Below, piece after piece: positions 8,453-17,127 of a stretch of 64,000 bases of DNA. Both the position numbers and the translations under genes were made by a program. The notes beneath the pieces were generated by a model, which was given only the letters and a program-made list of their open reading frames with translations, was not told where the DNA came from and did not search any database. Every line of letters starts with the position of its first letter. Within the stretch, counting starts at the first letter, position 1. Source of the DNA: Paenibacillus sp. FSL R5-0912 (GTDB lineage: Bacteria; Bacillota; Bacilli; Paenibacillales; Paenibacillaceae). Location of the stretch: contig NZ_CP009282.1 in NCBI RefSeq assembly GCF_000758605.1, positions 5,208,001 through 5,272,000 on the forward strand. The letters are read 5' to 3'.

Positions 8453-9178
8453 TTATTGATAACGCAGGAACAGGATATTATTCTCCAGATGCACATGCTC
8501 AAAGGTCATACCCTCCAGCTCCTCAAGGCGTGCATAGGTCAGGCGGTAAGTCGTACAGGCGTGCGCAGGCGGTGTGTAATCGTTGGTTACCCTGCGGAGC
8601 TCGCGGAGGATCTCACCGGCACCGTCATGCTCAGCTTCAAGATTATGCAGCAGGCCGCGCAGCTCCGATAGGCCTTCTTCAGTCGGGTTCTGTGTGTAGG
8701 CCAGCATTTTAGGGAATTCGCTCTCTTCTTCCTTCGCCGTATGCTGAAGCAGATCTTCGCGCAAAAGATTAAACAGGCGGTGCATCTCACCCAGATGCGG
8801 AGAATCCTCGCCATGAACGCGGAAGACCTTGGTCACATTCTGGCTGATTAACGGAAGCTCTTCACGCAGGTAGCGGTGATGCTTGTTCACGATATAATTC
8901 ACCAGCTCTTCAGAGGAGGCCTCGTTCCAGGCTGTATCCTCTTCCAGCACCGGATGCTCTTCCTGCAGCTTGTTCAGATCCTGAATCATCGCTTCCGGAT
9001 CAAGCCCTTTCTCGGCAGCAGCTTCAGCCAGCGGCTTCGCGCCTCCACAGCAGAAATCAATGCGCTTAGCCTTGAAATAATCCGCAGACTTAGGGAACTG
9101 CAGGACGATGTCTCTGACCATTGCTTCAGAGGTAAAACCTGATTGAATTGTTATATCGTTTAATTGATTGGACGCCAT
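8453..9178 (-). CDS. ric: Di-iron protein for repair of iron-sulfur clusters (Ric/ScdA/YtfE)
   Basis: A 241-residue RIC protein. The N-terminal ScdA-type domain carries FCCGG near residue 43. The C-terminal hemerythrin-like four-helix bundle supplies His and Glu ligands for a di-iron site (HHRYLREELP, HGEDSPHLGEMHRLF, HTAKEEESEFP, LEAEHDGAGE, FEHVHLENNILF). RIC proteins restore Fe-S clusters damaged by nitric oxide or peroxide. Its position beside the nitrite reductase operon fits, because nitrite respiration generates nitric oxide. I found no perfect FNR box in its upstream gap (9179-9380). Confidence 0.92.
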   Translation of the reverse strand: MASNQLNDITIQSGFTSEAMVRDIVLQFPKSADYFKAKRIDFCCGGAKPLAEAAAEKGLDPEAMIQDLNKLQEEHPVLEEDTAWNEASSEELVNYIVNKHHRYLREELPLISQNVTKVFRVHGEDSPHLGEMHRLFNLLREDLLQHTAKEEESEFPKMLAYTQNPTEEGLSELRGLLHNLEAEHDGAGEILRELRRVTNDYTPPAHACTTYRLTYARLEELEGMTFEHVHLENNILFLRYQ

Positions 9179-9380
9179 TGTGGCCCCTCCTCATGTTATG
9201 GGTATAGGTTTTTGTTGCTGATCACCTTTACACCTTAACACCGGCAGGAAGTCGGACTAGTGATTGTACGCACTGGATATATAAAATTTTATTGAACGGA
9301 ATGATTATGATAAAATCCACTGTGTATAATATAGTAGACATAATGTTAAATATATATTACAATCTACGCGAGGTGAGGGA

Positions 9381-9596
9381 ATGGGGAAAAACCTGAGGCT
9401 TAAGGCCTCAAGAGCGGCAAAAGATATGTCGCAGAAGCAGCTGGCGGATGCTGTGGGGGTCACCAGACAGACGATTATTGCGATTGAGAACGGTGACTAC
9501 AATCCCACAATCAGGTTATGTATTGATATTTGCCTAACACTGGGTAAGACGCTGGATCAACTTTTTTGGGAGGGAACTGAGCATGAGCAAAGCTAA
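9381..9596 (+). CDS. Small XRE-family transcriptional regulator
   Basis: A 71-residue protein made almost entirely of a helix-turn-helix domain of the Cro/C1 type: SQKQLADAVGVTRQTIIAIE at residues 17-36, then the family's NPT...LALTLG-like tail (NPTIRLCIDICLTLGKTLDQLF). It resembles YozG/YgzD-type regulators that are often coupled to a small membrane protein. GAGGTGAGGGA precedes the ATG. Its last 14 bases overlap the next gene, so the two are translated as a pair and the regulator probably controls it. Confidence 0.85.
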   Translation: MGKNLRLKASRAAKDMSQKQLADAVGVTRQTIIAIENGDYNPTIRLCIDICLTLGKTLDQLFWEGTEHEQS

Positions 9597-10026
9597 CCTG
9601 GACGAAAGACAACTGTTGAAGCGGAACAAAGCGGGGAATCAGTCATTTATTTTACTGGCCTTCCTGCTGTTGGCAGATATGGGCCTGCATAATTACGGAA
9701 TAGACTGGCTCAAGTATCCATTGAGTAATTATGTTATTTTTATGATTGGTGTCGGCTCCTATTTGGTACGTCTGATCTGGAACGGTTCCTATGTAGGACC
9801 TGGACGGGAGGGCCTGACAGCTAATAGCAGAAGCGCAGCCGTTATCCTTCTAGCAATTCTGATTGCAGTATGCATCATTATTGCCGCGCGCATGAGTCCA
9901 TCCCCGATAATACCAGACGGTAGTGCAAGCGGAAACGCAATTCTGATCATATCTGCAGCAGTTGGAGTGGTGATCTTAAGTTTGGTTTATTGGATCAGAA
10001 GAAGGAATAACCGTGATGAGGCATAA
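9583..10026 (+). CDS. Small multi-pass membrane protein, partner of the XRE regulator
   Basis: A 147-residue membrane protein with four predicted hydrophobic segments (about 20-37, 46-63, 83-104, 118-138) and a basic C terminus (WIRRRNNRDEA). I do not recognise a catalytic motif. It overlaps the XRE gene by 14 bp and has its own GGGAGGG ribosome site. Pairs of a small XRE regulator and a DUF-type membrane protein are common in Firmicutes, without a settled function. Confidence 0.7.
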   Translation: MSKANLDERQLLKRNKAGNQSFILLAFLLLADMGLHNYGIDWLKYPLSNYVIFMIGVGSYLVRLIWNGSYVGPGREGLTANSRSAAVILLAILIAVCIIIAARMSPSPIIPDGSASGNAILIISAAVGVVILSLVYWIRRRNNRDEA

Positions 10027-10183
10027 AAAGCACCTGGCGGATTCCTAATGATACTCAATCATTCCCAAAGTGCTGCCGCATCAAGGAGCTCAACAAATTA
10101 TTCAGCAGCACTTTCCTTCTTGTTTGTCTTCTAAATCATTCTCAAAGCCAACCTTTAACCCTTCAATGTATGCATAGTATGAT

Positions 10184-10906
10184 TTATTGAACAGTCGCCT
10201 GCATATATGTCCGCTTGCCTTGCGCATCCTTCAAATAGGGTCCAAGCCCGGCAAACCGCGAATGATCCACATACACTCCAGTCATCCACCTGCCTTCGGT
10301 CAGACCTCCATTCCACTGCAGCACCAGATCCGGGGCAGAGATCCATTCCTGATAGACTCTGATATTCTTATCCTTATATTCTTTGGCTTGTTTATTCATT
10401 TCCATTAACGGGGTCTGTGTCATATAGGTAGGCACGAAATATACAGAAATAAGCTCCAAATCATCTTCGCTAAGAAAAGCTTCTTCACCTAAGTAAGGCT
10501 GGAGCAGCAGCGTATTCTCATACATCGACCAGATTACCGCCTGCAGCACCATACTCTGACTAATGCCGTTATGAAAGGTGAAGCGGCGCGGCGGGCCGGA
10601 GGTATCGCTATCCGCAGCTGTCACAGGCTCCAGACAATGCCGTTCACAACCGATGCATTTCCAGCCGGAGGGGCTTTGAATCCACTTCTGAAACACACTG
10701 CCGCTATCATTGTCCCCTTTGTATAGAGAGGATATGATCTCATAAGGCACGCCAATCCAGGCATCCCATAATGAAGCGGGAAGATGGCTATGAAGCATAT
10801 ACAACACCTTGTCATAAATCAGCTGCACTCTAATTGACGCAGTCTCCAGTTCAGCGACATCCTTTTTTCCATAGGCTATTTCGCGGGAAAACAAGGTGAT
10901 GGTCAT
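10184..10906 (-). CDS. Hypothetical protein with a compact cysteine motif
   Basis: A 240-residue soluble protein that I do not recognise. It has no signal peptide and no membrane segment. The most distinctive element is WKCIGCERHC (about residues 82-91), a CX2CX3C grouping followed by FTFHNGISQSMVLQ, which could bind a metal. Aromatic-rich C-terminal segments (VYQEWISAPDLVLQWNGGL) are also present. AGGAGGCGAGG lies just upstream of ATG 10906. It is monocistronic, with a likely hairpin terminator between 10027 and 10080 on the minus strand and a repeat-containing upstream gap. Confidence 0.6.
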   Translation of the reverse strand: MTITLFSREIAYGKKDVAELETASIRVQLIYDKVLYMLHSHLPASLWDAWIGVPYEIISSLYKGDNDSGSVFQKWIQSPSGWKCIGCERHCLEPVTAADSDTSGPPRRFTFHNGISQSMVLQAVIWSMYENTLLLQPYLGEEAFLSEDDLELISVYFVPTYMTQTPLMEMNKQAKEYKDKNIRVYQEWISAPDLVLQWNGGLTEGRWMTGVYVDHSRFAGLGPYLKDAQGKRTYMQATVQ

Positions 10907-10922
10907 GATCCTCGCCTCCTAA

Positions 10923-11046
10923 AAGTTTTGTGAGCGTTACTTCATAAGAGTCCACTACGGCAAAACTTGCATCGAAAGCATACGCTAGGTTTTGTGAGCC
11001 TAAACATCCCTGAATCAGCATCGTTCAAAACTTGCCTCGAAAGCAT
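10923..11046. repeat. Two tandem copies of a ~64-bp intergenic repeat
   Basis: GTTTTGTGAGC occurs at 10925 and 10989, and AAAACTTGC[A/C]TCGAAAGCAT at 10962-10981 and 11027-11046 (19 of 20 identical), giving two diverged units of about 64-65 bp. Single-word remnants such as GCAAGTTTT occur further on near 11175. The gap 10907-11258 holds no gene I can support. Confidence 0.65.
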
Positions 11047-11201
11047 CGTCTTAGTTTACTTGCCTTAACTTCGGCTTATTCACATTCTCCTTAGGCTTTT
11101 CCCAGTTTTGTCAACGCTTCCACACATCCGTAACTTTAGTTTGTTCTATTATATTACACAGGTTTGGACACAGTGCAAGTTTTATTTAGCAAAACCGAAG
11201 C

Positions 11202-11233
11202 AAAAACCCCTTAAACCGGAGACCGGTAAGGGG
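11202..11233 (-). terminator. Terminator after the HxlR-family gene
   Basis: On the minus strand CCCCTTA pairs with TAAGGGG around an inner CCGG...CCGG element, followed by five T residues. It lies 26 bp after the stop. Confidence 0.75.
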
Positions 11234-11258
11234 CTGTCATTAGGAATATGAAACGTAA

Positions 11259-11576
11259 CTACTCAACCCAGCTCTCGGCCCAGAACTGAATTTGCTGCAT
11301 AACCGGCTCAAGCGCCCGGCCTTTGACCGTTAATTCATACTCAATGCGCACCGGTGTTTCCGGATATACATGACGTACCAGAATGCCTTCACATTCCAGA
11401 TCCTTCATACGCTCGGACAGCATCTTGTCGCTCATTGTCGGAATCAGTCCGGAAATATCCTTGAACCGCTTAGGGCCGCTCATCAATGTCTGAATAATAA
11501 GTCCATTCCAACGTTTGCCTAAAAAAGAAAAGGCCGTCTCGAATCTCGGGCACATCGTCAGTTGATGTTCTTCCAT
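11259..11576 (-). CDS. HxlR-family transcriptional regulator
   Basis: A 105-residue winged-helix regulator of the HxlR/MarR-like type: CPRFETAFSFLGKRWNGLII at the N terminus, helix-turn-helix around MSDKMLSERMKDLECEGIL, and wing VRIEYELTVKGRAL. The N-terminal Cys (residue 9) is conserved in thiol- or aldehyde-sensing members such as HypR and YodB, so a redox or electrophile signal is possible. No obvious target gene lies beside it. Confidence 0.88.
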   Translation of the reverse strand: MEEHQLTMCPRFETAFSFLGKRWNGLIIQTLMSGPKRFKDISGLIPTMSDKMLSERMKDLECEGILVRHVYPETPVRIEYELTVKGRALEPVMQQIQFWAESWVE

Positions 11577-11702
11577 TGTTTTTCACCTCTCACTTGTGAA
11601 ACTTACTATTAGTTAGTATATATAATTTTACCACATTTATTCTGTAATGAACATCGTTTACCAAAAAAAAGTTCATTAACCATAACTATTATATCTTCGT
11701 TG

Positions 11703-12032
11703 TCAATCCCTTGTGTCTGCTTTCTGCTCCCGCTGATGAATCGCTTCAGTTACCACGTAAGCGAGGTCATCATTGCTATATAGCGACAGTACACCAAGTA
11801 CGGTGTCATCGGAGATAAAACCGGCCTCTTCCTCGGATACAGTCAGTGCCAGCGCATTGCTCAGCGCCTGATTGCCCTCCTGCTGCGGATATGCCTGTAA
11901 ATACAGTGCGTGCGGGTCCAGCTTGTTATTCACGCACCACTGGGCAAAAACAAGAATCATCATTTCCTCATCCCGTTTGTAGCTTTCGATAATTCTCTCT
12001 TCCATTGACTTGCCGTAATCCTGATCTTCCAT
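11703..12032 (-). CDS. Hypothetical acidic protein
   Basis: A 109-residue protein, acidic and probably helical, with no signal peptide. The N-terminal half (MEERIIESYKRDEEMMILVF) and the central LALTVSEEEAGFISDDTVL show no domain I recognise. I start it at ATG 12032, where GAGAGGAG lies 6 nt upstream, rather than at a further in-frame ATG at 12068 that overlaps the neighbouring oxidoreductase gene. It follows that gene by 32 bp in the same direction and is probably co-transcribed. Confidence 0.6.
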   Translation of the reverse strand: MEDQDYGKSMEERIIESYKRDEEMMILVFAQWCVNNKLDPHALYLQAYPQQEGNQALSNALALTVSEEEAGFISDDTVLGVLSLYSNDDLAYVVTEAIHQREQKADTRD

Positions 12033-12064
12033 GTTGTTCTCCTCTCTGCTGCTAATCTGAAAAT

Positions 12065-13000
12065 TCAACGGCTGAGCTTCGCTGCCAGCTCATGGCTCGG
12101 CAATACGGCTGAAGCGGAAATGCCGCATTGCTCCGGGGTCGCGATATTACTCAGGTAATGGCTGACGGCTCCGCTGAAGCCTCTGCGCTCCAGTATAGTG
12201 TCCCAGCTGCCGAAATTCTGCGTGCGCGGCAGGGAACCCTGCTCATATAATGTCGCCCGTTCCATATCCGTCACTTCGACTGATCTGCCATTTCCGTGCA
12301 GCTCCAGCTTCTCCAGATCAGCACCGGCATCGCGCACCATACTGTATATTCCGGTTGCTCCGCTCTTCCAGTCCAGCTGCCCCAATGACTGCAGCAATCT
12401 GTCTTCTGTATCTGTCTTCAGGCTGCTGTGAAGCAATTCATAATCGCCGCCGCACAGCCATAGCAGCAGATCCAGCATATGGATCAGATCATCATGAATG
12501 GTTTCATGGCTTGTACCCTGCTGCAGCTTCGTCCGGTGCTTGATTGCGCTGCATTGGCTAATGCCACCGGCTTTCAGCAGCCAGGACTTGGCCGCCATAT
12601 ACATCGGAGCATAGCGGCGGTTGAAGCCAACCCCCAGCAGCAGTCCCTTGTTCTCTGCGAGCTCGGCCATCCGCCGGGATTCTTCCAGATCATAAGACAG
12701 CGGCTTGTCCACATATACGGAGACCCCATGCTCCAGGCAACGGGTTACAAGTTCATAATGTGTAGGTGTTGGACTATGCACGAATACAGCATCTATGTCC
12801 CAGGATAACAGCTCATTCAGTTCTGTTGTCCCTTTCTGAAGACGATAAGTCTGAACTGCCCGCTGCACCGTCGCAGAGGAATAGCTGAGTACCCCTACAA
12901 TTTCTGCCTGATCATGACGGGAGAGCAGCGGCAAATAGACTTTACGGGCAATATCGCCGATGCCAATTAATGCTACTCTTTTGCGTACAGGTATATTCAT
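12065..13000 (-). CDS. Gfo/Idh/MocA-family NAD(P)-dependent oxidoreductase
   Basis: A 311-residue dehydrogenase. The N-terminal Rossmann fold begins RVALIGIGDIARKVYLPLL, and the family motif DKPLSYDLEESRRMAELAE (about residues 92-110) supplies the conserved Lys of the EKP-type motif. The C-terminal half is the mixed sheet substrate domain, with HETIHDDLIHMLDLLLWL bearing the usual catalytic-region His/Asp. Substrates in this family are sugars, inositols and related compounds; this one cannot be assigned. The start ATG 13000 follows AAGGGAGA. Confidence 0.87.
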   Translation of the reverse strand: MNIPVRKRVALIGIGDIARKVYLPLLSRHDQAEIVGVLSYSSATVQRAVQTYRLQKGTTELNELLSWDIDAVFVHSPTPTHYELVTRCLEHGVSVYVDKPLSYDLEESRRMAELAENKGLLLGVGFNRRYAPMYMAAKSWLLKAGGISQCSAIKHRTKLQQGTSHETIHDDLIHMLDLLLWLCGGDYELLHSSLKTDTEDRLLQSLGQLDWKSGATGIYSMVRDAGADLEKLELHGNGRSVEVTDMERATLYEQGSLPRTQNFGSWDTILERRGFSGAVSHYLSNIATPEQCGISASAVLPSHELAAKLSR

Positions 13001-13148
13001 TGAGGTATCTCCCTTAAATATTGGGGGATTTCTATCCCTTATAGGTGTATTATACCGTGACAAGCGGCTTCGACAATGATCTTTGCTTCAATAATCACTT
13101 TTTTTTCAGTATGATGAAATGTATGGAGTGAAGAAGGGGCATAGTAAA

Positions 13149-13757
13149 ATGAGAAAATGGTTGACCGTAATTCTGTATGTTTCGTCTATAATCCTTGCGT
13201 TTATCTACAGGTATGACATTCTGGCCTGGCTCAAAGAGGACCATAATCTGCTGCTGTCCATGCTCGCCGCCACTGTTCTGGCCTTATTTCCGGTAATCCC
13301 CTACAAGCTGATCATCGGTCTGTTCGGATACGCCTATGGAAGCCTCGCGGGAGCGTTACTATGCTGGAGCGCAACCACATTGGCTGCAGCGATCGTGTAT
13401 GGTCTAGTTAAATTTATGTTCCAGAATAAATCCATGACTTATCTGAACTCGATTTCGGCGCTGGATAAATTCACCGGGGCCGTACAGCGGCGTCCGTTTG
13501 CCTCTGTAGTCCTTGCCCGGCTGGCGCCTGTGATTCCACAAATGGCCGTAAATATCTACGCCGGTGCTGCCGGACTGCCCTTCTGGAGTTATCTTGCAGC
13601 AACCGGCATTGGTAAAATCCCGGGGATTACCCTGTACGCCTTCCTCGGCGGCCAGATGTTCCAGCATCCGCGCAGTGCTGCCATTGCCGTGATTCTATAC
13701 GTTGCCGTGCTTGCAGCTGCCGGATTCTCCCTGCGTCCGCGGTCCGCTAAAATCTGA
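13149..13757 (+). CDS. TVP38/TMEM64 (VTT-domain) membrane protein
   Basis: A 202-residue membrane protein of the VTT/SNARE-associated family, related to DedA proteins and to YdjX/YdjZ. Several hydrophobic segments are present. The family region runs FGYAYGSLAGALLCWSATTLAAAIVYGL (about 60-90), and the motif F.ASVVLARLAPVIP occurs near residue 119. Members are thought to act as lipid scramblases or flippases in the membrane. I start at ATG 13149 (AAGGGG 9 nt upstream) rather than ATG 13119. Confidence 0.82.
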   Translation: MRKWLTVILYVSSIILAFIYRYDILAWLKEDHNLLLSMLAATVLALFPVIPYKLIIGLFGYAYGSLAGALLCWSATTLAAAIVYGLVKFMFQNKSMTYLNSISALDKFTGAVQRRPFASVVLARLAPVIPQMAVNIYAGAAGLPFWSYLAATGIGKIPGITLYAFLGGQMFQHPRSAAIAVILYVAVLAAAGFSLRPRSAKI

Positions 13758-13848
13758 GCGTGACCCGTCAAGCTGGCAGAGTGCAGCTATTTGATTTATA
13801 ATTAAATTGTGATCTATTTAATTGCATTCTATAGATGGAGGGATATTA

Positions 13849-14835
13849 ATGAGTGAAGTTCAATCTGATTCTATAAACGTCAAGACGGAAAAAGCTACGT
13901 TCGCCGGCGGATGCTTCTGGTGCATGGTATCCCCGTTTGAAGAACTTCCCGGTATTGTCGAGGTAATCTCCGGCTATACAGGCGGTCATACCGCGAATCC
14001 GACTTACGAGGAAGTCTGCTCGGAAACGACCGGACATGTCGAGGCTGTGCAGATTACGTTTAATCCGGATATTTTCCCATATACCAAGCTGCTTGAGCTG
14101 TTCTGGCAGCAGATTGACCCTACTGATGCCGGAGGACAATTCCATGACCGTGGAACCTCCTACGGAACAGCGATTTTCACCCATTCGGAAGAACAGCGGC
14201 AGCAGGCTGAGGCATCTAAGGCAGCACTGCAAGCCAGCGGACGTTTCTCTGCTCCTATTGTGACTCCGATTCTTCCGGCTAAGCCATTCTATCCGGCTGA
14301 AGAATATCATCAGGGATATCACCACAAGAATCCCGGCCATTACAAGCGTTACCGCAAGGGCTCAGGAAGGGAAGCTTTTATCGAAACCCACTGGACCCAC
14401 AAGGAAGACAAAAAAAGCCTGAAGGAGCGTCTGACTCCGCTGCAGTATGAAGTTACGCAGAACAGCGCTACCGAATCTCCTTTCCGCAACGAATTCTGGG
14501 ATCATCACGGGGATGGAATCTATGTGGATATTGTTTCCGGTGAACCCCTGTTCAGCTCACAGGATAAATTCGATTCCGACTGCGGCTGGCCGAGCTTCAT
14601 GCGTCCGATCCGCGATTATGCGGTCAAGGAGAAAACTGACCTCAGCCATCTGATGATCCGTACCGAAGTGCGCAGCAAAAAAGCCGATTCCCATCTCGGC
14701 CATGTCTTTAATGATGGTCCCGGGGCAAACGGGCTGCGCTATTGCATCAATTCTGCGGCCTTGCGTTTTGTTCCCAAAGAAGATTTGGAGAAGGAAGGCT
14801 ACGGCGAGTACCGCGTTCTTTTTCAGCATGCCTGA
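13849..14835 (+). CDS. msrAB: Fused peptide methionine sulfoxide reductase MsrA-MsrB
   Basis: A 328-residue fusion that repairs both stereoisomers of oxidised methionine. MsrA comes first: AGGCFWCMVSPFEEL (catalytic Cys near residue 21), then YHQGYHHKNPGHYKRY. MsrB follows from about residue 185: PLQYEVTQNSATESPF, FDSDCGWPSF, SHLGHVFNDGPG and RYCINSAALRF with the MsrB catalytic Cys near residue 306. The CXXC zinc ligands of some MsrB proteins are absent. Start ATG 13849 follows GGAGGG. It is a single-gene unit closed by the hairpin at 14887-14930. Cytoplasmic, with thioredoxin as reductant. Confidence 0.95.
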   Translation: MSEVQSDSINVKTEKATFAGGCFWCMVSPFEELPGIVEVISGYTGGHTANPTYEEVCSETTGHVEAVQITFNPDIFPYTKLLELFWQQIDPTDAGGQFHDRGTSYGTAIFTHSEEQRQQAEASKAALQASGRFSAPIVTPILPAKPFYPAEEYHQGYHHKNPGHYKRYRKGSGREAFIETHWTHKEDKKSLKERLTPLQYEVTQNSATESPFRNEFWDHHGDGIYVDIVSGEPLFSSQDKFDSDCGWPSFMRPIRDYAVKEKTDLSHLMIRTEVRSKKADSHLGHVFNDGPGANGLRYCINSAALRFVPKEDLEKEGYGEYRVLFQHA

Positions 14836-14886
14836 TGCAGGGGAATAAGGGCCGTCTCATCCACCCATAGACAGTTACAGCTACAG

Positions 14887-14930
14887 CACAAAGCCTCCAG
14901 CCCGGTTACAACGGGTTTGGAGGCTTTGTG
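14887..14930. terminator. Bidirectional terminator between msrAB and the GNAT gene
   Basis: A 13-bp perfect stem (CACAAAGCCTCCA / TGGAGGCTTTGTG) with an inner CCCG/CGGG stem lies between convergent genes. Confidence 0.75.
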
Positions 14931-14947
14931 TAATGACGCTATCGCTC

Positions 14948-15355
14948 CTATAAAAACAAAGTCATCCCCGGCGCCCCGGCAGGACGCTCCTGAAATCCGA
15001 ACTGAGTATAGAAGCCCGATTTCCCCTGGGCGGATGACAACTGAATCCAGCGGATTCCCCGGCTGCGGCAATGATTGATCAGCTGATCCATAACTACGCG
15101 TCCCAGCCCCTGCTTCTGATAAGCCGGAAGCACAATCATATCGCATACATAACACTGGATTACACCATCGGACACGATCCGGCCGGAGGCCACCAGGCGG
15201 TTATCCTCATACACCGTGAGAACATGCCAGCTGTTCTTCAGCGCCATGTGCATATGCTCCTTCGTCCAGAGCCCGTCTGCATTCCAGCCGGTGGACTGAT
15301 ATAAGCTGTAATACTCATCCATGTCCGGAATATCTGTGCGGTAAGTAAAGCCCAC
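14948..15355 (-). CDS. GNAT-family N-acetyltransferase
   Basis: A 135-residue acetyl-CoA-dependent N-acetyltransferase. The acetyl-CoA loop is V.PAYQKQGLGRVVMDQLI (about residues 76-92), and the last strand carries SGFYTQFGFQERP. The acceptor is unknown. The start is GTG 15355, preceded by AGGGGGA. It stands alone, convergent with msrAB. Confidence 0.85.
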   Translation of the reverse strand: MGFTYRTDIPDMDEYYSLYQSTGWNADGLWTKEHMHMALKNSWHVLTVYEDNRLVASGRIVSDGVIQCYVCDMIVLPAYQKQGLGRVVMDQLINHCRSRGIRWIQLSSAQGKSGFYTQFGFQERPAGAPGMTLFL

Positions 15356-15405
15356 TCTACATCCCCCTTAATCACTTCAAACTCTGAACATGACTATTCA
15401 ACTGC

Positions 15406-16551
15406 TTATTTATTGTCTTTCTCAGTATCACTCTCTATTTCAGCTGGTGCGATAGGCGCCTCAACGTCACGGTTCAGCAGCTCCCGGTTCTGCTCCCGGT
15501 TGCCCTGACGTACCCCTGCCAGGTGCTCCCGCTCCCGACGCTTAAGGATTCTGCGGACCCAGATCACAACCGCCACAACCACTGCAGCCACGATCAGCAC
15601 CGGAAGTGCAGCCGCCAGCACAACTACAAGCCACTGGAACATTACGGATAATGCCTTCATGCTGCCCTGCAGCGCCTCCGAAGCACGTTCACCCAGCGGT
15701 CCTTGTTTTGTCACTTGCGTGACGGCGATGCTCTCCTCTGTCTGGTAAAGGCGAAGCTCAACGGTTGAGAAGGATACGTTCTGGTCGATATAACGCATCC
15801 TGCCCTTGATCTGTTCGATTTGCTCCTGGATTGCACCCAGCTGGTTGGCAAACTGCACCAGATCTGCCGGCTTGGTCGCTTTTTTCATAAAATCGATATA
15901 TTGCGTTTCCATCATCTGCTTAGCCTTGAGGCGTGACTCCAGATCAACGTACTCTTCCGAGACATCCTGCCCCTGAATACTTCTCTGCAGCTTCTCATGT
16001 TTGACCTTCTCCAGATTGTTCAGAAAAGAAGAGAAACCCGACGCCGGTACCTTGAGGATGAAGGTTCCGCCCTGTTCATACTCAGACATATTCTCTGAAA
16101 ATTCAATAATGTAACCGCCTGCCAGTGTAATCATATTCCGTACTTCGGTCTGTGCCGCCCCGTAATCGGCCACCTCCATGTTGAGGTTAGCCTTATAGAT
16201 CAGCTTTTTGTTCAGCCCTGCCACCACATCGGTTCCCGTGAACCCGGCTGACGCGTCTGCCACCTGCTCTGTTCCCGGATTAGGGACCGCAGGATTCGCA
16301 CCTCTGACTTGCACTGCATTCTGATCATTCACAGCCACCGCGGTGGTGGAGTTGAAATTTTCGGTCATTTCCTTCGCTGCCGGCACACTGGCAGCTGAGC
16401 CGTCTTCCACTGCCGCCGCGGACTCAGCAGTCAGCGCATTACCCGCTGTATCTGCCGCCGAATTGGAATTGTTGTTACCAGCCCCGCAACCTGCCAGAAC
16501 CACTGCCAAAACAATTAAACACAACAAAGAATGCAGACCCCATTTTCGCAT
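15406..16551 (-). CDS. DUF4349-domain lipoprotein with C-terminal membrane anchor
   Basis: A 381-residue envelope protein. Lipobox VLAGCGAG near residue 22 is followed by a long Ala/Asn/Ser-rich linker (to about 130). The DUF4349 domain (about 140-300) contains YIIEFSENMSEYEQGGTFIL and a coiled-coil stretch around DLESRLKAKQMMETQYIDF. A transmembrane helix (about 320-345) and a basic cytoplasmic tail follow. Having both a lipid anchor and a C-terminal helix is typical of Firmicute DUF4349 proteins. The start is ATG 16551, 7 nt after GGAGG; the ATG at 16557 touches that ribosome site. Confidence 0.82.
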   Translation of the reverse strand: MRKWGLHSLLCLIVLAVVLAGCGAGNNNSNSAADTAGNALTAESAAAVEDGSAASVPAAKEMTENFNSTTAVAVNDQNAVQVRGANPAVPNPGTEQVADASAGFTGTDVVAGLNKKLIYKANLNMEVADYGAAQTEVRNMITLAGGYIIEFSENMSEYEQGGTFILKVPASGFSSFLNNLEKVKHEKLQRSIQGQDVSEEYVDLESRLKAKQMMETQYIDFMKKATKPADLVQFANQLGAIQEQIEQIKGRMRYIDQNVSFSTVELRLYQTEESIAVTQVTKQGPLGERASEALQGSMKALSVMFQWLVVVLAAALPVLIVAAVVVAVVIWVRRILKRREREHLAGVRQGNREQNRELLNRDVEAPIAPAEIESDTEKDNK

Positions 16552-16738
16552 GTTCATTCCTCCAAAAGTGTAATTGCGAAAGGCCGTTATATCTATAGAT
16601 CTCTTCCGCACTTATACCTTTGACGTTCCAAAAGCTGGAAGGTTGCAGACAATTAGGAGGGTGGAAGCCTTTTTTTGTTTTTTTTCCCATATCGGTAAAA
16701 ATGCCAAACAGAACCACTCAGCAGCTGAATGATCCCGT

Positions 16739-16767
16739 TTGCGTAATAGCTCTTTATTTGTTACAAT
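16739..16767 (+). promoter_or_regulatory. Probable promoter of the DUF1540 gene
   Basis: TTGCGT and TACAAT are separated by 17 bp. The start would give a leader of about 150 nt, which includes a hairpin at 16824-16857 (GGTAAGGT pairing with ACCTTGCC). The rest of 16552-16922 shows only a T-rich tract near 16671-16688. Confidence 0.45.
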
Positions 16768-16922
16768 TATAGTGTCTGTAAAAGACAAAAAACACCAAAT
16801 ACCCTCCATTCTCAAGGAATAAGGGTAAGGTGCTGTTCGGACAAGCTCCACCTTGCCGGACAGATCTATTCAATTGCTAACTGATTTATGATGCCAACTA
16901 CTATAAGAGGAGGTGAACCCTC

Positions 16923-17075
16923 ATGGCAAAAGACGTATTGTGTGCAGTTAACTCCTGTACCTACTGGGCTGAAGAAAACAAATGCAACGCTGAGTCCATC
17001 TTCGTTGCTTACCACAGCTCCAAAGAACCTACTCATTCTGAAGAAACAGATTGCAAAACCTTCGAAAGCAAATAA
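16923..17075 (+). CDS. Small cysteine protein of the DUF1540 family
   Basis: A 50-residue protein beginning MAKDVLCAVNSC, with four cysteines (7, 12, 21, 44) in the spacing of DUF1540: CX4CX8C, then one near the C terminus. This small family is widespread in Firmicutes and is thought to bind metal, but its function is unsettled. The ribosome site AGGAGGTGA is very strong and the gene has its own promoter and terminator, so it is probably highly expressed. A Fur-type box lies just beyond its terminator, in a promoter pointing back across it. Confidence 0.88.
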   Translation: MAKDVLCAVNSCTYWAEENKCNAESIFVAYHSSKEPTHSEETDCKTFESK

Positions 17076-17090
17076 GGTCTGAAAAATATC

Positions 17091-17126
17091 GAAGGGACCC
17101 TCCACGGTTCCTTCTTTTCTTTTTCT
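17091..17126. terminator. Terminator of the DUF1540 gene, also usable from the opposite strand
   Basis: A 9-bp stem (GAAGGGACC / GGTTCCTTC, one G-U) is followed by a T-rich tract on the plus strand. The minus strand also has T5 after the stem (GATATTTTTC). Confidence 0.75.
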
Positions 17127-17127
17127 C

